This document shows, one piece after another, positions 8,221 to 17,117 of a DNA stretch of 64,000 bases. Made by a program: the position numbers and the translations under genes. How positions within the stretch are numbered: the first letter of the stretch is position 1; the number at the start of each line of letters is the position of its first letter. The notes below the pieces were generated by a model, which saw only the letters and a list, made by a program, of their open reading frames with translations, searched no databases and was not told the origin of the DNA. Source of the DNA: Pseudomonadota bacterium (GTDB lineage: Bacteria > Pseudomonadota > Alphaproteobacteria > UBA8366); assembly GCA_036339585.1 (NCBI GenBank), contig JAYZAS010000004.1, positions 444,773 through 508,772 on the forward strand, in the 5' to 3' direction.

Positions 8221-10056
8221 TTAATCAAGCTCCAATGCATCCTTGTACTCTATTCTAAGAGAATGCTTCTGCTTTTCCTTTTCAAGAAAACAATTCCCTA
8301 TCGCCAAAACATCAATCTCGCTACCCATGAAACACCGAAAGGCATCCTCTGGCGTACAGACAATCGGTTCACCTCTAATGTTAAAGCTAGTATTGATAAG
8401 CGCCGGGCATTTTGTTCTATTTTTAAAAGCCCGGAGCAATTTGTGGTAGCGAGGGTTGGTCTCACTATGTACCGTCTGAACTCTTGCTGAATAATCTACA
8501 TGGGTTACAGCAGGAATATCAGAGCGCGCTATGTTAAGTTTTTCAAGTCCAAATAATTCCTGTTGAGCTGCAGTCATTTTTTTTTGCCGGCTTTTTTTTA
8601 TTTCGGAAACAAAGAGCATGTATGGGCTCGGTTTATCAATTTCAAACCAATCTGCCACATCCTCTATTAGTACCGACGGCGCGAATGGGCGGAAGCTCTC
8701 TCGATATTTAACTTTGAGATTCAATGTTTGCTGCATCTTTGGACAGCGCGGGTCACCTAAAATTGAACGCCCACCAAGTGCTCTTGGTCCAAACTCCATT
8801 CTGCCTTGGAACCAGCCCACTGCTTCTCCACTGGTGAGCTTGTCTGCAGTTTTGGAGATTAATTGATCCTCATTTAAAACATCGAAGGCGGCTCCTACGT
8901 TTTTCAATCGAGTTTCAATTTCAAATTGTTCAAAAGTGGGTCCTAAGAAGGCACCAGACATACCATCCAAATCAGTGTAAACGTGGCGCTCCCCGCCAAG
9001 ATAAATGTGATAAGCTGCCAAGGCTGCACCAATAGCACCACCAGCATCTCCGGCAGCGGGCTGTATCCATACGTTTTCAAAGATCGCGTCTTTTAGAACC
9101 TTGCCATTGGCAACGCAATTAAGCGCAACTCCTCCTGCAAGGCAGAGATTTTTTGTTTGCAACTGTTTGCCGAGTGATCTTGTAAGGCGCAACACCACTT
9201 CTTCGATGACGGCTTGGATTGATGCGGCTAAATCCATCTCGCGCTGCGTAATGGCTGACTCTGGTAAACGAGGGGGCGCACCAAACAATTGATTAAATTT
9301 ATCATTAGTCATGCACAATCCTGTACAATAATCAAAATACTCCATATTTAGGCGGAATGTTCCGTCCGATTTCAGATCTATTAAGTTTTTGAGAATCTTG
9401 TCTTTGTAAGTAGCTGTACCATATGGTGCCAGGCCCATAACCTTGTATTCTCCAGAATTCACTTTGAAACCTGTATAGTAGGTGAATGCTGAATAGAGTA
9501 GACCAAGGGAATGGGGAAAATGAATTTCTCGAGAAACAGCTAGATTATTTCCCTCTCCTTCGAAGACTGAGGTGGTTGCCCATTCCCCCACGCCATCCAT
9601 AGTTAATATAGCAGCCTCGTCGAATGGAGATGGAAAAAATGCACTTGCCGCGTGACTTTGGTGGTGCTCTGCGAATAGTAACTTTGACTCCCAATCGACA
9701 TCTGGTGCTAGTGCTGCGAGTTTTTTTTGCAAAAGGCTCTTCTGAAATAATTTTTCTTTAAGCCAGATTGGGACAGACATAGCAAAGCTTGAAAAACCCC
9801 TAGGAGCAAAAGCTAAATATGTTTCAAGAAGACGCTCGAACTTTAAAAATGGTTTGTCATAGAAAGTAACATGATCTAAATCTTCAGGCTTCGTCTTTGC
9901 CTCTTTGAGACAAAAAGCGATGGCCTGAGCAGGGAAGTCGCTGTCATGTTTTTTACGGCTGAAGCGCTCTTCTTGGGCGGCCGCAATAATCTTCCCGTCT
10001 TCGATAAGAGCCGAAGCGCTGTCATGATAAAAGGCCGAAATTCCAAGTATTTTCAT
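8221..10056 (-). CDS. Carbamoyltransferase (NodU/CmcH/TobZ family)
   Basis: The 611-residue enzyme has an N-terminal Kae1-like ATPase-fold domain (about 1-370) and a C-terminal YrdC-like domain (about 390-600). It begins GISAFYHDSASALI and carries EERFSRKKHD, the histidine cluster EHHQSHAASAFFPSPF and the glycine-rich LCLAGGVALNC. It ends with the GRMEFGPRALGGRSIL motif. Known members make carbamoyl-adenylate from carbamoyl phosphate and ATP and transfer the carbamoyl group to a hydroxyl of a sugar or antibiotic. A DUF5989 small membrane protein and an SxtJ-like protein lie just upstream on the same strand, a recurring cassette. The acceptor is unknown; an envelope glycan is a reasonable inference. 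Confidence 0.92.
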   Translation of the reverse strand: MKILGISAFYHDSASALIEDGKIIAAAQEERFSRKKHDSDFPAQAIAFCLKEAKTKPEDLDHVTFYDKPFLKFERLLETYLAFAPRGFSSFAMSVPIWLKEKLFQKSLLQKKLAALAPDVDWESKLLFAEHHQSHAASAFFPSPFDEAAILTMDGVGEWATTSVFEGEGNNLAVSREIHFPHSLGLLYSAFTYYTGFKVNSGEYKVMGLAPYGTATYKDKILKNLIDLKSDGTFRLNMEYFDYCTGLCMTNDKFNQLFGAPPRLPESAITQREMDLAASIQAVIEEVVLRLTRSLGKQLQTKNLCLAGGVALNCVANGKVLKDAIFENVWIQPAAGDAGGAIGAALAAYHIYLGGERHVYTDLDGMSGAFLGPTFEQFEIETRLKNVGAAFDVLNEDQLISKTADKLTSGEAVGWFQGRMEFGPRALGGRSILGDPRCPKMQQTLNLKVKYRESFRPFAPSVLIEDVADWFEIDKPSPYMLFVSEIKKSRQKKMTAAQQELFGLEKLNIARSDIPAVTHVDYSARVQTVHSETNPRYHKLLRAFKNRTKCPALINTSFNIRGEPIVCTPEDAFRCFMGSEIDVLAIGNCFLEKEKQKHSLRIEYKDALELD

Positions 10057-10063
10057 GTTTAAT

Positions 10064-10213
10064 TTAAAACACTGTGTAAATGAAAGGCGCGACCGCGCTG
10101 CCTTGAGTTACAACGATTAGCCCACCGAACAAAAACATCATTATGATAATTGGTAAAAGCCAGAATTTTTTCCTCACACGGATAAAACGCCATAATTCTT
10201 TTATTAAAGACAT
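10064..10213 (-). CDS. DUF5989-type small membrane protein
   Basis: This short gene encodes 49 residues, from ATG 10213 to TAA at 10064. The product begins MSLIKELWRFIRVRKKFWL, a basic amphipathic start, followed by one hydrophobic segment (about residues 18-36, LLPIIIMMFLFGGLIVV) and a short tail ending APFIYTVF. That matches the small family found between SxtJ-like proteins and carbamoyltransferases. It lies 7 bases before the carbamoyltransferase start and 10 bases after the SxtJ-like stop, so the three are tightly packed. Its role is unknown; membrane anchoring of the carbamoyltransferase is one possibility. Confidence 0.8.
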   Translation of the reverse strand: MSLIKELWRFIRVRKKFWLLPIIIMMFLFGGLIVVTQGSAVAPFIYTVF

Positions 10214-10223
10214 AGTTAATCCC

Positions 10224-10661
10224 CTAGAACTGGTCTCTCATACTTTTGACCGATGGCTCGCTGGGTGGTGGACTTTCGATCCAGTAACTTTTTCTCTTAT
10301 GTTCAAACTGAAGGTCCAAAGGTCTTTTCCCCATTAAACGCATTAAAAGGCTCGTGGGTGTAACTATAAGGTAAAAAAGAAACCCCATGATTATTGGGTT
10401 AACAAGTTTATGCAAAAGCGCTCCAAACGCTGCCCAGATTCTATTGAGAGGGCTTAGAAATTGAGGCTTTACCAGCGTCACTGCAAAGAAACTAAATGCT
10501 ATACAAAGGCACCAAATCCGCGCATCCTCTCCCCAAAATAAGGGCCAGACGCCGATGAGAAGGAAAACCGCCGAAAAAACCACACCGAATGATCGATCTG
10601 ATGCTGAATTAATGCCAGATTGATCATTTAAGCGTTCATGATTTGCGTATTCCATTTTCAT
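10224..10661 (-). CDS. SxtJ-like membrane protein
   Basis: The 145-residue protein has a polar N-terminus (about 1-22) starting in RSFGVVFSAV, hydrophobic segments at about 24-42, 48-65 and 86-110, and a charged C-terminal tail (KRKSYWIESPPP). This matches the SxtJ family, named from a saxitoxin cluster but widespread beside carbamoyltransferases in bacteria that make no toxin. It heads the cassette with the DUF5989 gene and the carbamoyltransferase. Function is unknown. The context gives no reason to think of saxitoxin, since no sxtA or other toxin genes are present. Confidence 0.75.
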   Translation of the reverse strand: MKMEYANHERLNDQSGINSASDRSFGVVFSAVFLLIGVWPLFWGEDARIWCLCIAFSFFAVTLVKPQFLSPLNRIWAAFGALLHKLVNPIIMGFLFYLIVTPTSLLMRLMGKRPLDLQFEHKRKSYWIESPPPSEPSVKSMRDQF

Positions 10662-10673
10662 ACTTTCTGGAGA

Positions 10674-12011
10674 TTAAGAAATGCGTTTGAGCGCCGCAGC
10701 AAAAAAACCATCCATTCCGCCTCGGGATGACCAGTGGAATGGCAGGGTGCGAAGTGCTCCGTTCATATCAATAACGCCTTCAAGTCCTTTCCAAGTTAGA
10801 GGTTTGAAGGGGCTTCTGGCAAAATTTGTCCAGCGGTTGAGGAAATCCGTAACTTGGTCTGGTCCTTCTTCAGGTTGTAGCGAGCACGTTATGTATAGCA
10901 AAGTACCGCCATTGGGAACCATTGCAGCGCCGGAATCCAGTAAATTTTTCTGTATCCTCACCATTTTATGGACGTCTTCGGCGCATCTAAGCCTTAAAAT
11001 CTCTGGGTGCCGGCGGCACGTTCCGGTCGCAGTGCAAGGTGCATCTAAAACCACCAAATCAGCTGTTATTGATGGCTCCCAATCCCGAAGGTCGGAAACG
11101 ATGGTATTAGATTCCAAACCCAGTCTTTTCATATTGGCCTTCAAGGTCTCCGAGCGTAAATGTGAACTGTCCAGCGACACTACGTTAGCCCCACCCATTG
11201 CTAGTTGCGCCGTCTTGCCTCCCGGTGCCGCACAAAGGTCAATTACATTTAATCCTCTAACGTCACCAATGAGTTTTATTGGCAGAGCAGCCGCTGCATC
11301 TTGCACCCACCACTTACCATCTGCGTATCCCCACCAATCGGCTGGATTGCCAAAGTTTCTGCAGCGCAAACTGCCACTTTCCAAGGTTTCCGCGTTAAGA
11401 TATGAAGTAAGTTCTGGACATGCTTTCGCCACTGTCAAATCCGTTGGCGCTAATTCCAGATGTTGCTGGGCAATCTTCAAAGTATTCTCTTCCCCATATT
11501 CCTTGCGCCAGCTTTTCCAGAGCCAGTCAGGTGTATTTATTCGAGCTGATTCGTCTGGACTGAGCCTCGAGTCAGAGCGCGCTATTTTGCGCAAAAGGGC
11601 ATTTACGAGCCCCTTGAATTTCTGACTCAACAATTGTTCTGCAAGGGCGACGGTTGTATTAACTGCGGCGTGAGGTCGCGTTTTTAAAAAAACTAGTTGC
11701 GCGGTACCAAGCCGCAATAGATGTTTTAAACGGTGTGTGCGTCGTGGTAGTGGACGGCTGAGAAAATGCGAATAAATCTGGTCTATTTCCGGCAAATGCC
11801 GAACTGTTTCCAGAATTAGAAATTTAGTAAAGGCACGATCCTCAGACTTTAATTTTTTCCATCCCGTTGCATTGTCTAGCGCAACATTGATTGTGCGGCG
11901 GCTTTCAAGCACGCCCTCGAGTGCTTCTAGTGCCGCCCAGCGGGACCTTAATCCCTCAGAATCTTGAGAGGCAAACTTGATAGGTGATTTTGTCAACAGA
12001 AAAAGCCTCAA
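10674..12011 (-). CDS. rsmB: 16S rRNA m5C967 methyltransferase RsmB
   Basis: The 445-residue protein has an N-terminal NusB-like RNA-binding domain (about 20-150) and a C-terminal SAM-dependent methyltransferase domain (about 200-440). It carries LCAAPGGKTAQLA for SAM binding, VLDAPCTATGTCRRHPEI with the release cysteine, and YITCSLQPEEG with the catalytic cysteine. It methylates C967 of 16S rRNA. The start is uncertain: the longest form uses TTG 12011 and no ATG is available before the NusB-like domain. It is divergent from the DUF1674 gene and about 12 bases upstream of the SxtJ-like cassette. Confidence 0.93.
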   Translation of the reverse strand: MRLFLLTKSPIKFASQDSEGLRSRWAALEALEGVLESRRTINVALDNATGWKKLKSEDRAFTKFLILETVRHLPEIDQIYSHFLSRPLPRRTHRLKHLLRLGTAQLVFLKTRPHAAVNTTVALAEQLLSQKFKGLVNALLRKIARSDSRLSPDESARINTPDWLWKSWRKEYGEENTLKIAQQHLELAPTDLTVAKACPELTSYLNAETLESGSLRCRNFGNPADWWGYADGKWWVQDAAAALPIKLIGDVRGLNVIDLCAAPGGKTAQLAMGGANVVSLDSSHLRSETLKANMKRLGLESNTIVSDLRDWEPSITADLVVLDAPCTATGTCRRHPEILRLRCAEDVHKMVRIQKNLLDSGAAMVPNGGTLLYITCSLQPEEGPDQVTDFLNRWTNFARSPFKPLTWKGLEGVIDMNGALRTLPFHWSSRGGMDGFFAAALKRIS

Positions 12012-12095
12012 GTTTAAACTTCTATGAGAAGCATTTATATCCCTTCATTTTTTTATCCCCTTGGCATTTCAAAGGGAATTACCCATATTACACAT

Positions 12096-12374
12096 ATGGC
12101 AAACATTTTTGATATATTGAAATCGACCAATATAAAATCGGAAGAACGCGCCCCGGGCAAGAAAAGTAACCCCGATACCGGCACTCAGGCCGTGCAGGAG
12201 CCCGGCAGTGATGCTAGGCGTATGGCTGAGCGTAAAGCAGAAGAGGCTGGTCGTAAATGGCGCGAGAAAGCGGAAGCAGAAGGCGTTGTGCCGAAAGAAA
12301 TCGGCGGCCCCAAGGGGCTTGAGCCAACAAGATATGGTGATTGGGAAAAGGCCGGTCGTTGTGTGGATTTTTAA
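12096..12374 (+). CDS. DUF1674 / succinate dehydrogenase assembly factor 4-like
   Basis: This small protein is 92 residues from ATG 12096; a longer form from 12024 would add an unlikely N-terminus. The C-terminal 25 residues carry the family signature GGPKGLEPTRYGDWEKAGR followed by CVDF. SDHAF4 homologs bind the flavinylated SdhA subunit and help assemble succinate dehydrogenase, and the alphaproteobacterial family is often annotated DUF1674. The middle is charged and alanine/glutamate rich. It starts divergently from rsmB, a common alphaproteobacterial pairing, and converges on acs. The start codon choice is the main uncertainty. Confidence 0.85.
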   Translation: MANIFDILKSTNIKSEERAPGKKSNPDTGTQAVQEPGSDARRMAERKAEEAGRKWREKAEAEGVVPKEIGGPKGLEPTRYGDWEKAGRCVDF

Positions 12375-12429
12375 TTACTAGATACTTATGCAACGACAAA
12401 TCGGCTGCATATGAACACTCCTTTGTTCT

Positions 12430-14367
12430 TCATCGGTTCATTCTATTATCGACAAGATCGGCCACTACGCCCGGCTCTGCAAGAGTGGATGTGTCTCCCA
12501 AATCACCGAAGTCATCTTCCGCTATCTTTCGTAAAATTCGGCGCATTATTTTCCCTGAACGCGTTTTAGGAAGGCCTGCCGCCCATTGCAGCCAGTCAGG
12601 TGTTGCTATCGGACCTATTTCCTTTCGGACCCAATCAGTAAGATCTTTTCTCAATTTATCGGATGGTTCAGTATCAGCATTAAGTGTAACGTAAGCGTAA
12701 ATGCCCTGGCCTTTGATATCATGAGGCGCGCCTACGACAGCTGCCTCCGCAACGGTCGGGTGCGCAACCAAAGCAGATTCGACTTCAGCCGTGCCCATTC
12801 TGTGGCCTGACACGTTGATCACGTCATCCACCCTACCGGTTATCCAGTAGTAACCATCCTCATCTCTACGACATCCGTCACCCGTAAAGTATTTCCCCTC
12901 AAAAGTGCTGAAATATGTACTCACAAATCGGTCATGATCGCCATATATTGTCCTCATTTGTCCGGGCCAAGAATTCTTTATGCAAAGATTTCCTGAGGCG
13001 GCTCCCTCAAGCATGTTACCATCTGCATCCATTAGTTCTGGCTCGATCCCAAAAAATGGTAGTGTGGCCGACCCGGGCTTTAAGTCAGTGGCGCCAGGAA
13101 GAGGTGTGATTAATATACCTCCTGTTTCAGTTTGCCACCACGTGTCCACTATCGGGCATCGGCCATTACCAACAACTTTGTGGTACCACAGCCAAGCCTC
13201 AGGATTGATAGGCTCCCCAACCGTCCCGAGAAGTTTGAGCGAGTTTCTTCTCGTTTTTTTTACTGGCGCGTCGCCATCCCTCATCAAAGCGCGGATGGCA
13301 GTGGGTGCAGTGTAAAAAATCTCTACATTGTGCTTGTCACATATCTCCCAGAAACGACTAGTGTCAGGATAATTGGGTACACCTTCAAACATTATTGTAG
13401 TAGCGCCATTGGCTAAGGGGCCGTAAAGTATGTAGCTATGTCCAGTGACCCAGCCGACATCAGCCGTACACCAATAGATTTGGCCCTGCTGATAGTCAAA
13501 GACGTATTGATGGGTCATTGAGGAATAAACCATATAGCCACCTGTTGTATGCAGGACTCCTTTTGGTTTTCCTGTAGAGCCTGACGTGTAAAGAATGAAG
13601 AGTGGATCCTCAGCATTCATCTCTTCCGGTGGGCAAACGCTTGGTTGCCCGGCTACAAGTTCATGATACCAAATATCGCAATCTCTCTTCCAGATGATAT
13701 CGTTACCTGTTCGTCTCACCACCACACATTTTTCAATCGTCGGGCAGTTAATCAGCGCTGCATCGATATTTTTTTTGAGAGGTATGGTGCGAGCCCCTCG
13801 GACACCTTCGTCAGCTGTTATTATTATTTTGCATCCACAGTCTTGTATGCGACCGGCCAAGGCGTCAGGTGAGAAACCCCCGAAAACAACCGAATGAACA
13901 GCACCAATTCGCGCGCATGCGAGCATTGCATATGCAGCCTCTGGTATCATAGGCATATAGATACATATTCGGTCACCCTTTTTCGCGCCTAATGATTTCA
14001 GTCCATTCGCAAATTTGCAAACGTTGTCATGCAATTCATTGTAGGTGATGTATAGATCAACATCTGGATCATCAGATTCCCAAATAATTGCAGTTTCATC
14101 GCCTCGTGTTTTCAAATGTCGGTCAATGCAATTAGCAGAGGCATTCAGTGTGCCGTCATAAAACCATCTTACATGTACATCATCACTAGAGTATGAAACA
14201 TCTTTGACTTTGGTATATGGTTTTATCCAATCAATCCGTTTTCCATGTTCCTTCCAAAATACATCGGGGTCTGAAATGGATTCCTCATACATTTTGACAT
14301 ATTTATCTTTATTTACTAACGCCTGCTTTGCTGTTTCAATTGAAACTGGGAAGATTTCATCTGGCAT
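12430..14367 (-). CDS. acs: Acetyl-CoA synthetase
   Basis: The 645-residue AMP-forming ligase converts acetate, ATP and CoA to acetyl-CoA. I use ATG 14367 (MPDEIFPVS), which gives the usual family length; an upstream reading adds 36 unrelated residues. Visible motifs are the P-loop [20 protein letters not shown], the hinge region [15 protein letters not shown], and the C-terminal [11 protein letters not shown], whose lysine is the classical acetylation site. A Rieske protein lies 70 bases upstream on the same strand and may share its transcript. The gene converges on the DUF1674 gene. Confidence 0.97.
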   Translation of the reverse strand: MPDEIFPVSIETAKQALVNKDKYVKMYEESISDPDVFWKEHGKRIDWIKPYTKVKDVSYSSDDVHVRWFYDGTLNASANCIDRHLKTRGDETAIIWESDDPDVDLYITYNELHDNVCKFANGLKSLGAKKGDRICIYMPMIPEAAYAMLACARIGAVHSVVFGGFSPDALAGRIQDCGCKIIITADEGVRGARTIPLKKNIDAALINCPTIEKCVVVRRTGNDIIWKRDCDIWYHELVAGQPSVCPPEEMNAEDPLFILYTSGSTGKPKGVLHTTGGYMVYSSMTHQYVFDYQQGQIYWCTADVGWVTGHSYILYGPLANGATTIMFEGVPNYPDTSRFWEICDKHNVEIFYTAPTAIRALMRDGDAPVKKTRRNSLKLLGTVGEPINPEAWLWYHKVVGNGRCPIVDTWWQTETGGILITPLPGATDLKPGSATLPFFGIEPELMDADGNMLEGAASGNLCIKNSWPGQMRTIYGDHDRFVSTYFSTFEGKYFTGDGCRRDEDGYYWITGRVDDVINVSGHRMGTAEVESALVAHPTVAEAAVVGAPHDIKGQGIYAYVTLNADTEPSDKLRKDLTDWVRKEIGPIATPDWLQWAAGLPKTRSGKIMRRILRKIAEDDFGDLGDTSTLAEPGVVADLVDNRMNR

Positions 14368-14437
14368 AATTAGCACCCTTACATTAACAATTTTAAACGA
14401 CCCTGACCGCCATTGAAATTTTAAACCCTTGGTGTCT

Positions 14438-14782
14438 TCACTCAGGGTGGACCAATACAAGCACTCCATCGTCAAGTCTTAGATTTAGGGGTGCTAGCCA
14501 ATCTCCGACGCAGGGCCCAGAAACACAGACACCATCATGAATATTGAATGTCGCGCCGTGAGTGGCACACAAAATATGTTTTCTGTCGAGCGTCATGAAT
14601 CTGTCACCTTCCCAATTTAAAGGGGTGCCCGCATGAGGGCAATAATTGACGTAGCCGTAGAATGCGTTTCCTTGGCGTACAACAAAAAGTCCAACTTCCT
14701 CGTCATCATTTTTGATGGTGTATTCTTTACCTTCTCCGTCGGGAATATCAGCGAGCAATCCTAGAACAGTTTCTTCAGTCAT
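14438..14782 (-). CDS. Rieske [2Fe-2S] protein
   Basis: The 114-residue soluble protein has both halves of the Rieske cluster site: CPHAG (first Cys-x-His) and [13 protein letters not shown] (second Cys-x-x-His). It resembles the ferredoxin or small nitrite-reductase subunit type (NirD/BphF-like) rather than the membrane bc1 protein, since there is no membrane anchor. It probably carries electrons for an oxygenase or reductase that is not adjacent. It precedes acs on the same strand with a 70-base gap. The partner cannot be named. Confidence 0.88.
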   Translation of the reverse strand: MTEETVLGLLADIPDGEGKEYTIKNDDEEVGLFVVRQGNAFYGYVNYCPHAGTPLNWEGDRFMTLDRKHILCATHGATFNIHDGVCVSGPCVGDWLAPLNLRLDDGVLVLVHPE

Positions 14783-15132
14783 GACCAGTAGCTTTTTTTG
14801 CTCATATTAAAAGCGATCTCACGCTCGTTGTTGTTGGGAGTTTAAAATATTTTTCCATATGGTCTATCATTTTGTGGGCTAAGATACTTGTACAGTTATT
14901 GCTTCTCAGCAAAAGCGAGATATGGCTGATTGCTTAACCAGTTAATCTAACCATTTATTTTGTTGTCTCAAATTGTACTTATATGGTCATTTCTGAACAA
15001 TATGAGGTTTCACCCTGAAAAATGCTGTTCCCTCAGCCCAGACCTTATTATGACTGGTAACTAGGGCAAACCTTGACCAACAAATGACCTCTTCTGATGT
15101 TATAAGATGCAAAAAGTTCAAAGATAGCGATG
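14783..15132. other. Intergenic region, no gene seen
   Basis: These 350 bases lie between the Rieske gene and the two-domain YciI gene, both on the minus strand. They presumably hold the promoter of the Rieske-acs unit. I see no convincing small gene, tRNA, hairpin-plus-T terminator or repeat. A short minus-strand ORF here overlaps the YciI gene and looks non-coding. Confidence 0.5.
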
Positions 15133-15747
15133 TCAGAGTGACCTCTGCACAGATTTTTCTGCACCAAGCCAAAGATTTTTAAAGGCATACCCCCAAGTCT
15201 GGTTGTAGACATTATTTTTCGTGTAAGGCTCCCGCTCGCGCCAATGATCGGCAAGAGTCCGAGTGGAAAAATCTACAACGAAGAGCGACCCTATGCGGTC
15301 TTCAAAGTTGATCTTGTCACTGTCGTTGAATAGGGGGCCTGCAGCAAACAAATGATTTTCATGAGCCAAAAGATAATCTACATGCTCGTCACGAAATCGA
15401 GATCGTTTGTTATGCGACTGTTTTCCATCGAGCTGAAAGTACAGGTACAGTCTCCGGTATAATTTACGGTCACCTTTCAAGTGGTGCCAACCGAAAATAT
15501 GTTTTGTGCTAAATAAATCGTTTTTAGCAAACGGTTCATTAGCCAGCCATGCATCAGCCGCTGCGCGAGTAGGCTGTTCAACTACATAAAGCGAACCCAC
15601 ATTTTCTGTTTGCTCCTCATTCTCAAGGGGTCCCGCAAAATAAATTATATCCTTATGACTTTTCAAATAACTCCGATGAACCTTCAAATACTCCCTGCGT
15701 ACATTAGCCCTATTTGGGTTGTCGATTAGGAAGCACACGAACAGCAT
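15133..15747 (-). CDS. Protein with two tandem YciI-like domains
   Basis: The 204-residue protein is an internal duplication. Residues 1-95 and 97-195 each follow the YciI pattern: a beta strand with a basic arginine-rich helix (REYLKVHRSYL and RDEHVDYLLAHE), a GPL motif (FAGPLEN and AAGPLFND), GSLYVVE/GSLFVVD, and a final W/EPF or EPY segment. YciI proteins are small ferredoxin-like-fold proteins with poorly known, possibly enzymatic, roles. It starts 3 bases from the stop of a single-domain YciI gene upstream, so both are probably translated together behind tsaD-gpsA. Confidence 0.82.
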   Translation of the reverse strand: MLFVCFLIDNPNRANVRREYLKVHRSYLKSHKDIIYFAGPLENEEQTENVGSLYVVEQPTRAAADAWLANEPFAKNDLFSTKHIFGWHHLKGDRKLYRRLYLYFQLDGKQSHNKRSRFRDEHVDYLLAHENHLFAAGPLFNDSDKINFEDRIGSLFVVDFSTRTLADHWREREPYTKNNVYNQTWGYAFKNLWLGAEKSVQRSL

Positions 15748-15750
15748 TAT

Positions 15751-16053
15751 TTATGCCTTTTCATAATTATCAGGATAAAACGAACTCTTTTTCATTCGAG
15801 TGATATTAACGCTTTCGAATACGCCGGCCGCTGTGAAAGGATCACCGTTTGAAAAAGCCTCAGCTTCTGAACGACTATTAGCTGAGATTATAAAACAGCT
15901 GCCCGTCATAGTTTCCCCGTCATCCGACAGAGTGGCGCCTGACATAACTATTTTATCATCTTGTGTTTTGAGATATGCACGATGAGTTTCCAAGACAGAT
16001 AATCGTGCAGTCGAGTCTCCAGGCTTGTCTACGCACGTAATGCACCAAAGCAT
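15751..16053 (-). CDS. YciI family protein
   Basis: The 100-residue single-domain protein begins MLWCITCVDKPG and contains the family's THRAYLKT helix, MSGATLSDDGE and the GSCFIISANSRSEAEAF strand-helix, ending in NGDPFTAAGVFESV. Homologs sit next to gpsA and tsaD in many alphaproteobacteria, and this one keeps that place. It is followed almost directly by the two-domain YciI protein. Function is unknown; the conserved His/Asp residues of the family suggest a small-molecule enzyme. Confidence 0.85.
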   Translation of the reverse strand: MLWCITCVDKPGDSTARLSVLETHRAYLKTQDDKIVMSGATLSDDGETMTGSCFIISANSRSEAEAFSNGDPFTAAGVFESVNITRMKKSSFYPDNYEKA

Positions 16054-16109
16054 AATAAATCTCCCAATAAACGTTAAAAATTGAATGCTAACTCAGGGTA
16101 GAAATGCGG

Positions 16110-17114
16110 TCAATCTAGGCCTTTGAATTCAGGAGTAAATGGTCGATCTAAGAGATTGTCTATAGCTTGGGTTATGTCCGCTTGGTGATGCAAAATACGG
16201 TATACAGCTTCCATAATAGGTAGCTCGACATTAAGTTCTCGTGCTAATGCTATGATGCCTCGTGCAGTCTCAACGCCTTCTGCAATCGAATTGCGGTTAG
16301 CCAATATGTCAGCTAAGGGATTCCCCTTACCAAGTTCCACTCCGAGTGACATGTTGCGTGAATTTAGGCCATTGCAAGTGAGAGTGAGGTCACCAAGACC
16401 AGAAAGTCCCATAAATGTTCGTGCCTTCGCGCCCTTTGCTACACCGAGCATAGCCATCTCGAATAAGCCGCGGGTTATGAGAGCTGCACGGGTGTTGTCG
16501 CCCATTTCGCGGCCGACGACTATGCCACATGCGATAGCGAGTACATTTTTTGCTGCGCCGCCTACCTCGGCGCCAATTGGGTCATCCATCGGATAAGGCC
16601 GAAAACAGCTGGTCCCTATCAAGCCGGTGATAATTTCTGCCTCTTTAAGATGTGTGCTGGCAAGGGCGACAGCTGTGGGCGAGGCAGCGATTGCTTCGTG
16701 GGCAAAAGATGGACCAGATAAGACCAAGACCGGGTTTTTTTGTATTATTTCACCAGCAATTTCTGTCATTAGCGCGCCGGTTTCCACCTCAATCCCTTTT
16801 GAGCAAATTACCAGAGGAGTTCTAGGATCTATACTTACCGCAATTTTTTCTGCTACGGATCGAAAGAACTGTGATGGAACAACAGAAAAGACAACTTGGC
16901 TTTGCGCGATAGCTTCGGAGATATCCCCCGTCGCAACTATACCCTTGTCAAGGTTCACTCCAGGCAAATACATGGGATTACCTTTTTCGGCATTTATTGA
17001 ATGAACAACTTCATCCTCTAGTGCCCAAAGCATAACCTCGTGGTTTGCCCGACGTGCAATGCAGGCCAACGCCGTACCCCAAGCACCCGCTCCAATAATT
17101 GATATTTTAATCAT
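16110..17114 (-). CDS. gpsA: Glycerol-3-phosphate dehydrogenase [NAD(P)+]
   Basis: The 334-residue soluble enzyme reduces dihydroxyacetone phosphate to sn-glycerol 3-phosphate for phospholipid synthesis. It shows the N-terminal Rossmann GAGAWGTALA, ICSKGIE, LSGPSFAHE, the catalytic lysine region GAAKNVLAIACG, and the C-terminal FMGLSGLGDLTLTC. Length and start are standard. It follows tsaD with 3 bases between stop and start, and continues into the YciI genes. Confidence 0.97.
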   Translation of the reverse strand: MIKISIIGAGAWGTALACIARRANHEVMLWALEDEVVHSINAEKGNPMYLPGVNLDKGIVATGDISEAIAQSQVVFSVVPSQFFRSVAEKIAVSIDPRTPLVICSKGIEVETGALMTEIAGEIIQKNPVLVLSGPSFAHEAIAASPTAVALASTHLKEAEIITGLIGTSCFRPYPMDDPIGAEVGGAAKNVLAIACGIVVGREMGDNTRAALITRGLFEMAMLGVAKGAKARTFMGLSGLGDLTLTCNGLNSRNMSLGVELGKGNPLADILANRNSIAEGVETARGIIALARELNVELPIMEAVYRILHHQADITQAIDNLLDRPFTPEFKGLD

Positions 17115-17117
17115 AAT

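Noticed and set aside
10064-10661. SxtJ-like gene as sign of saxitoxin biosynthesis
   Set aside because: No sxtA-type polyketide synthase, amidinotransferase or other toxin genes are present, and the SxtJ/carbamoyltransferase pairing is common in non-toxic bacteria.
14987-15172. Minus-strand 61-residue ORF in the Rieske/YciI gap
   Set aside because: It overlaps the YciI gene in another frame, has no ribosome site and shows no recognisable pattern.
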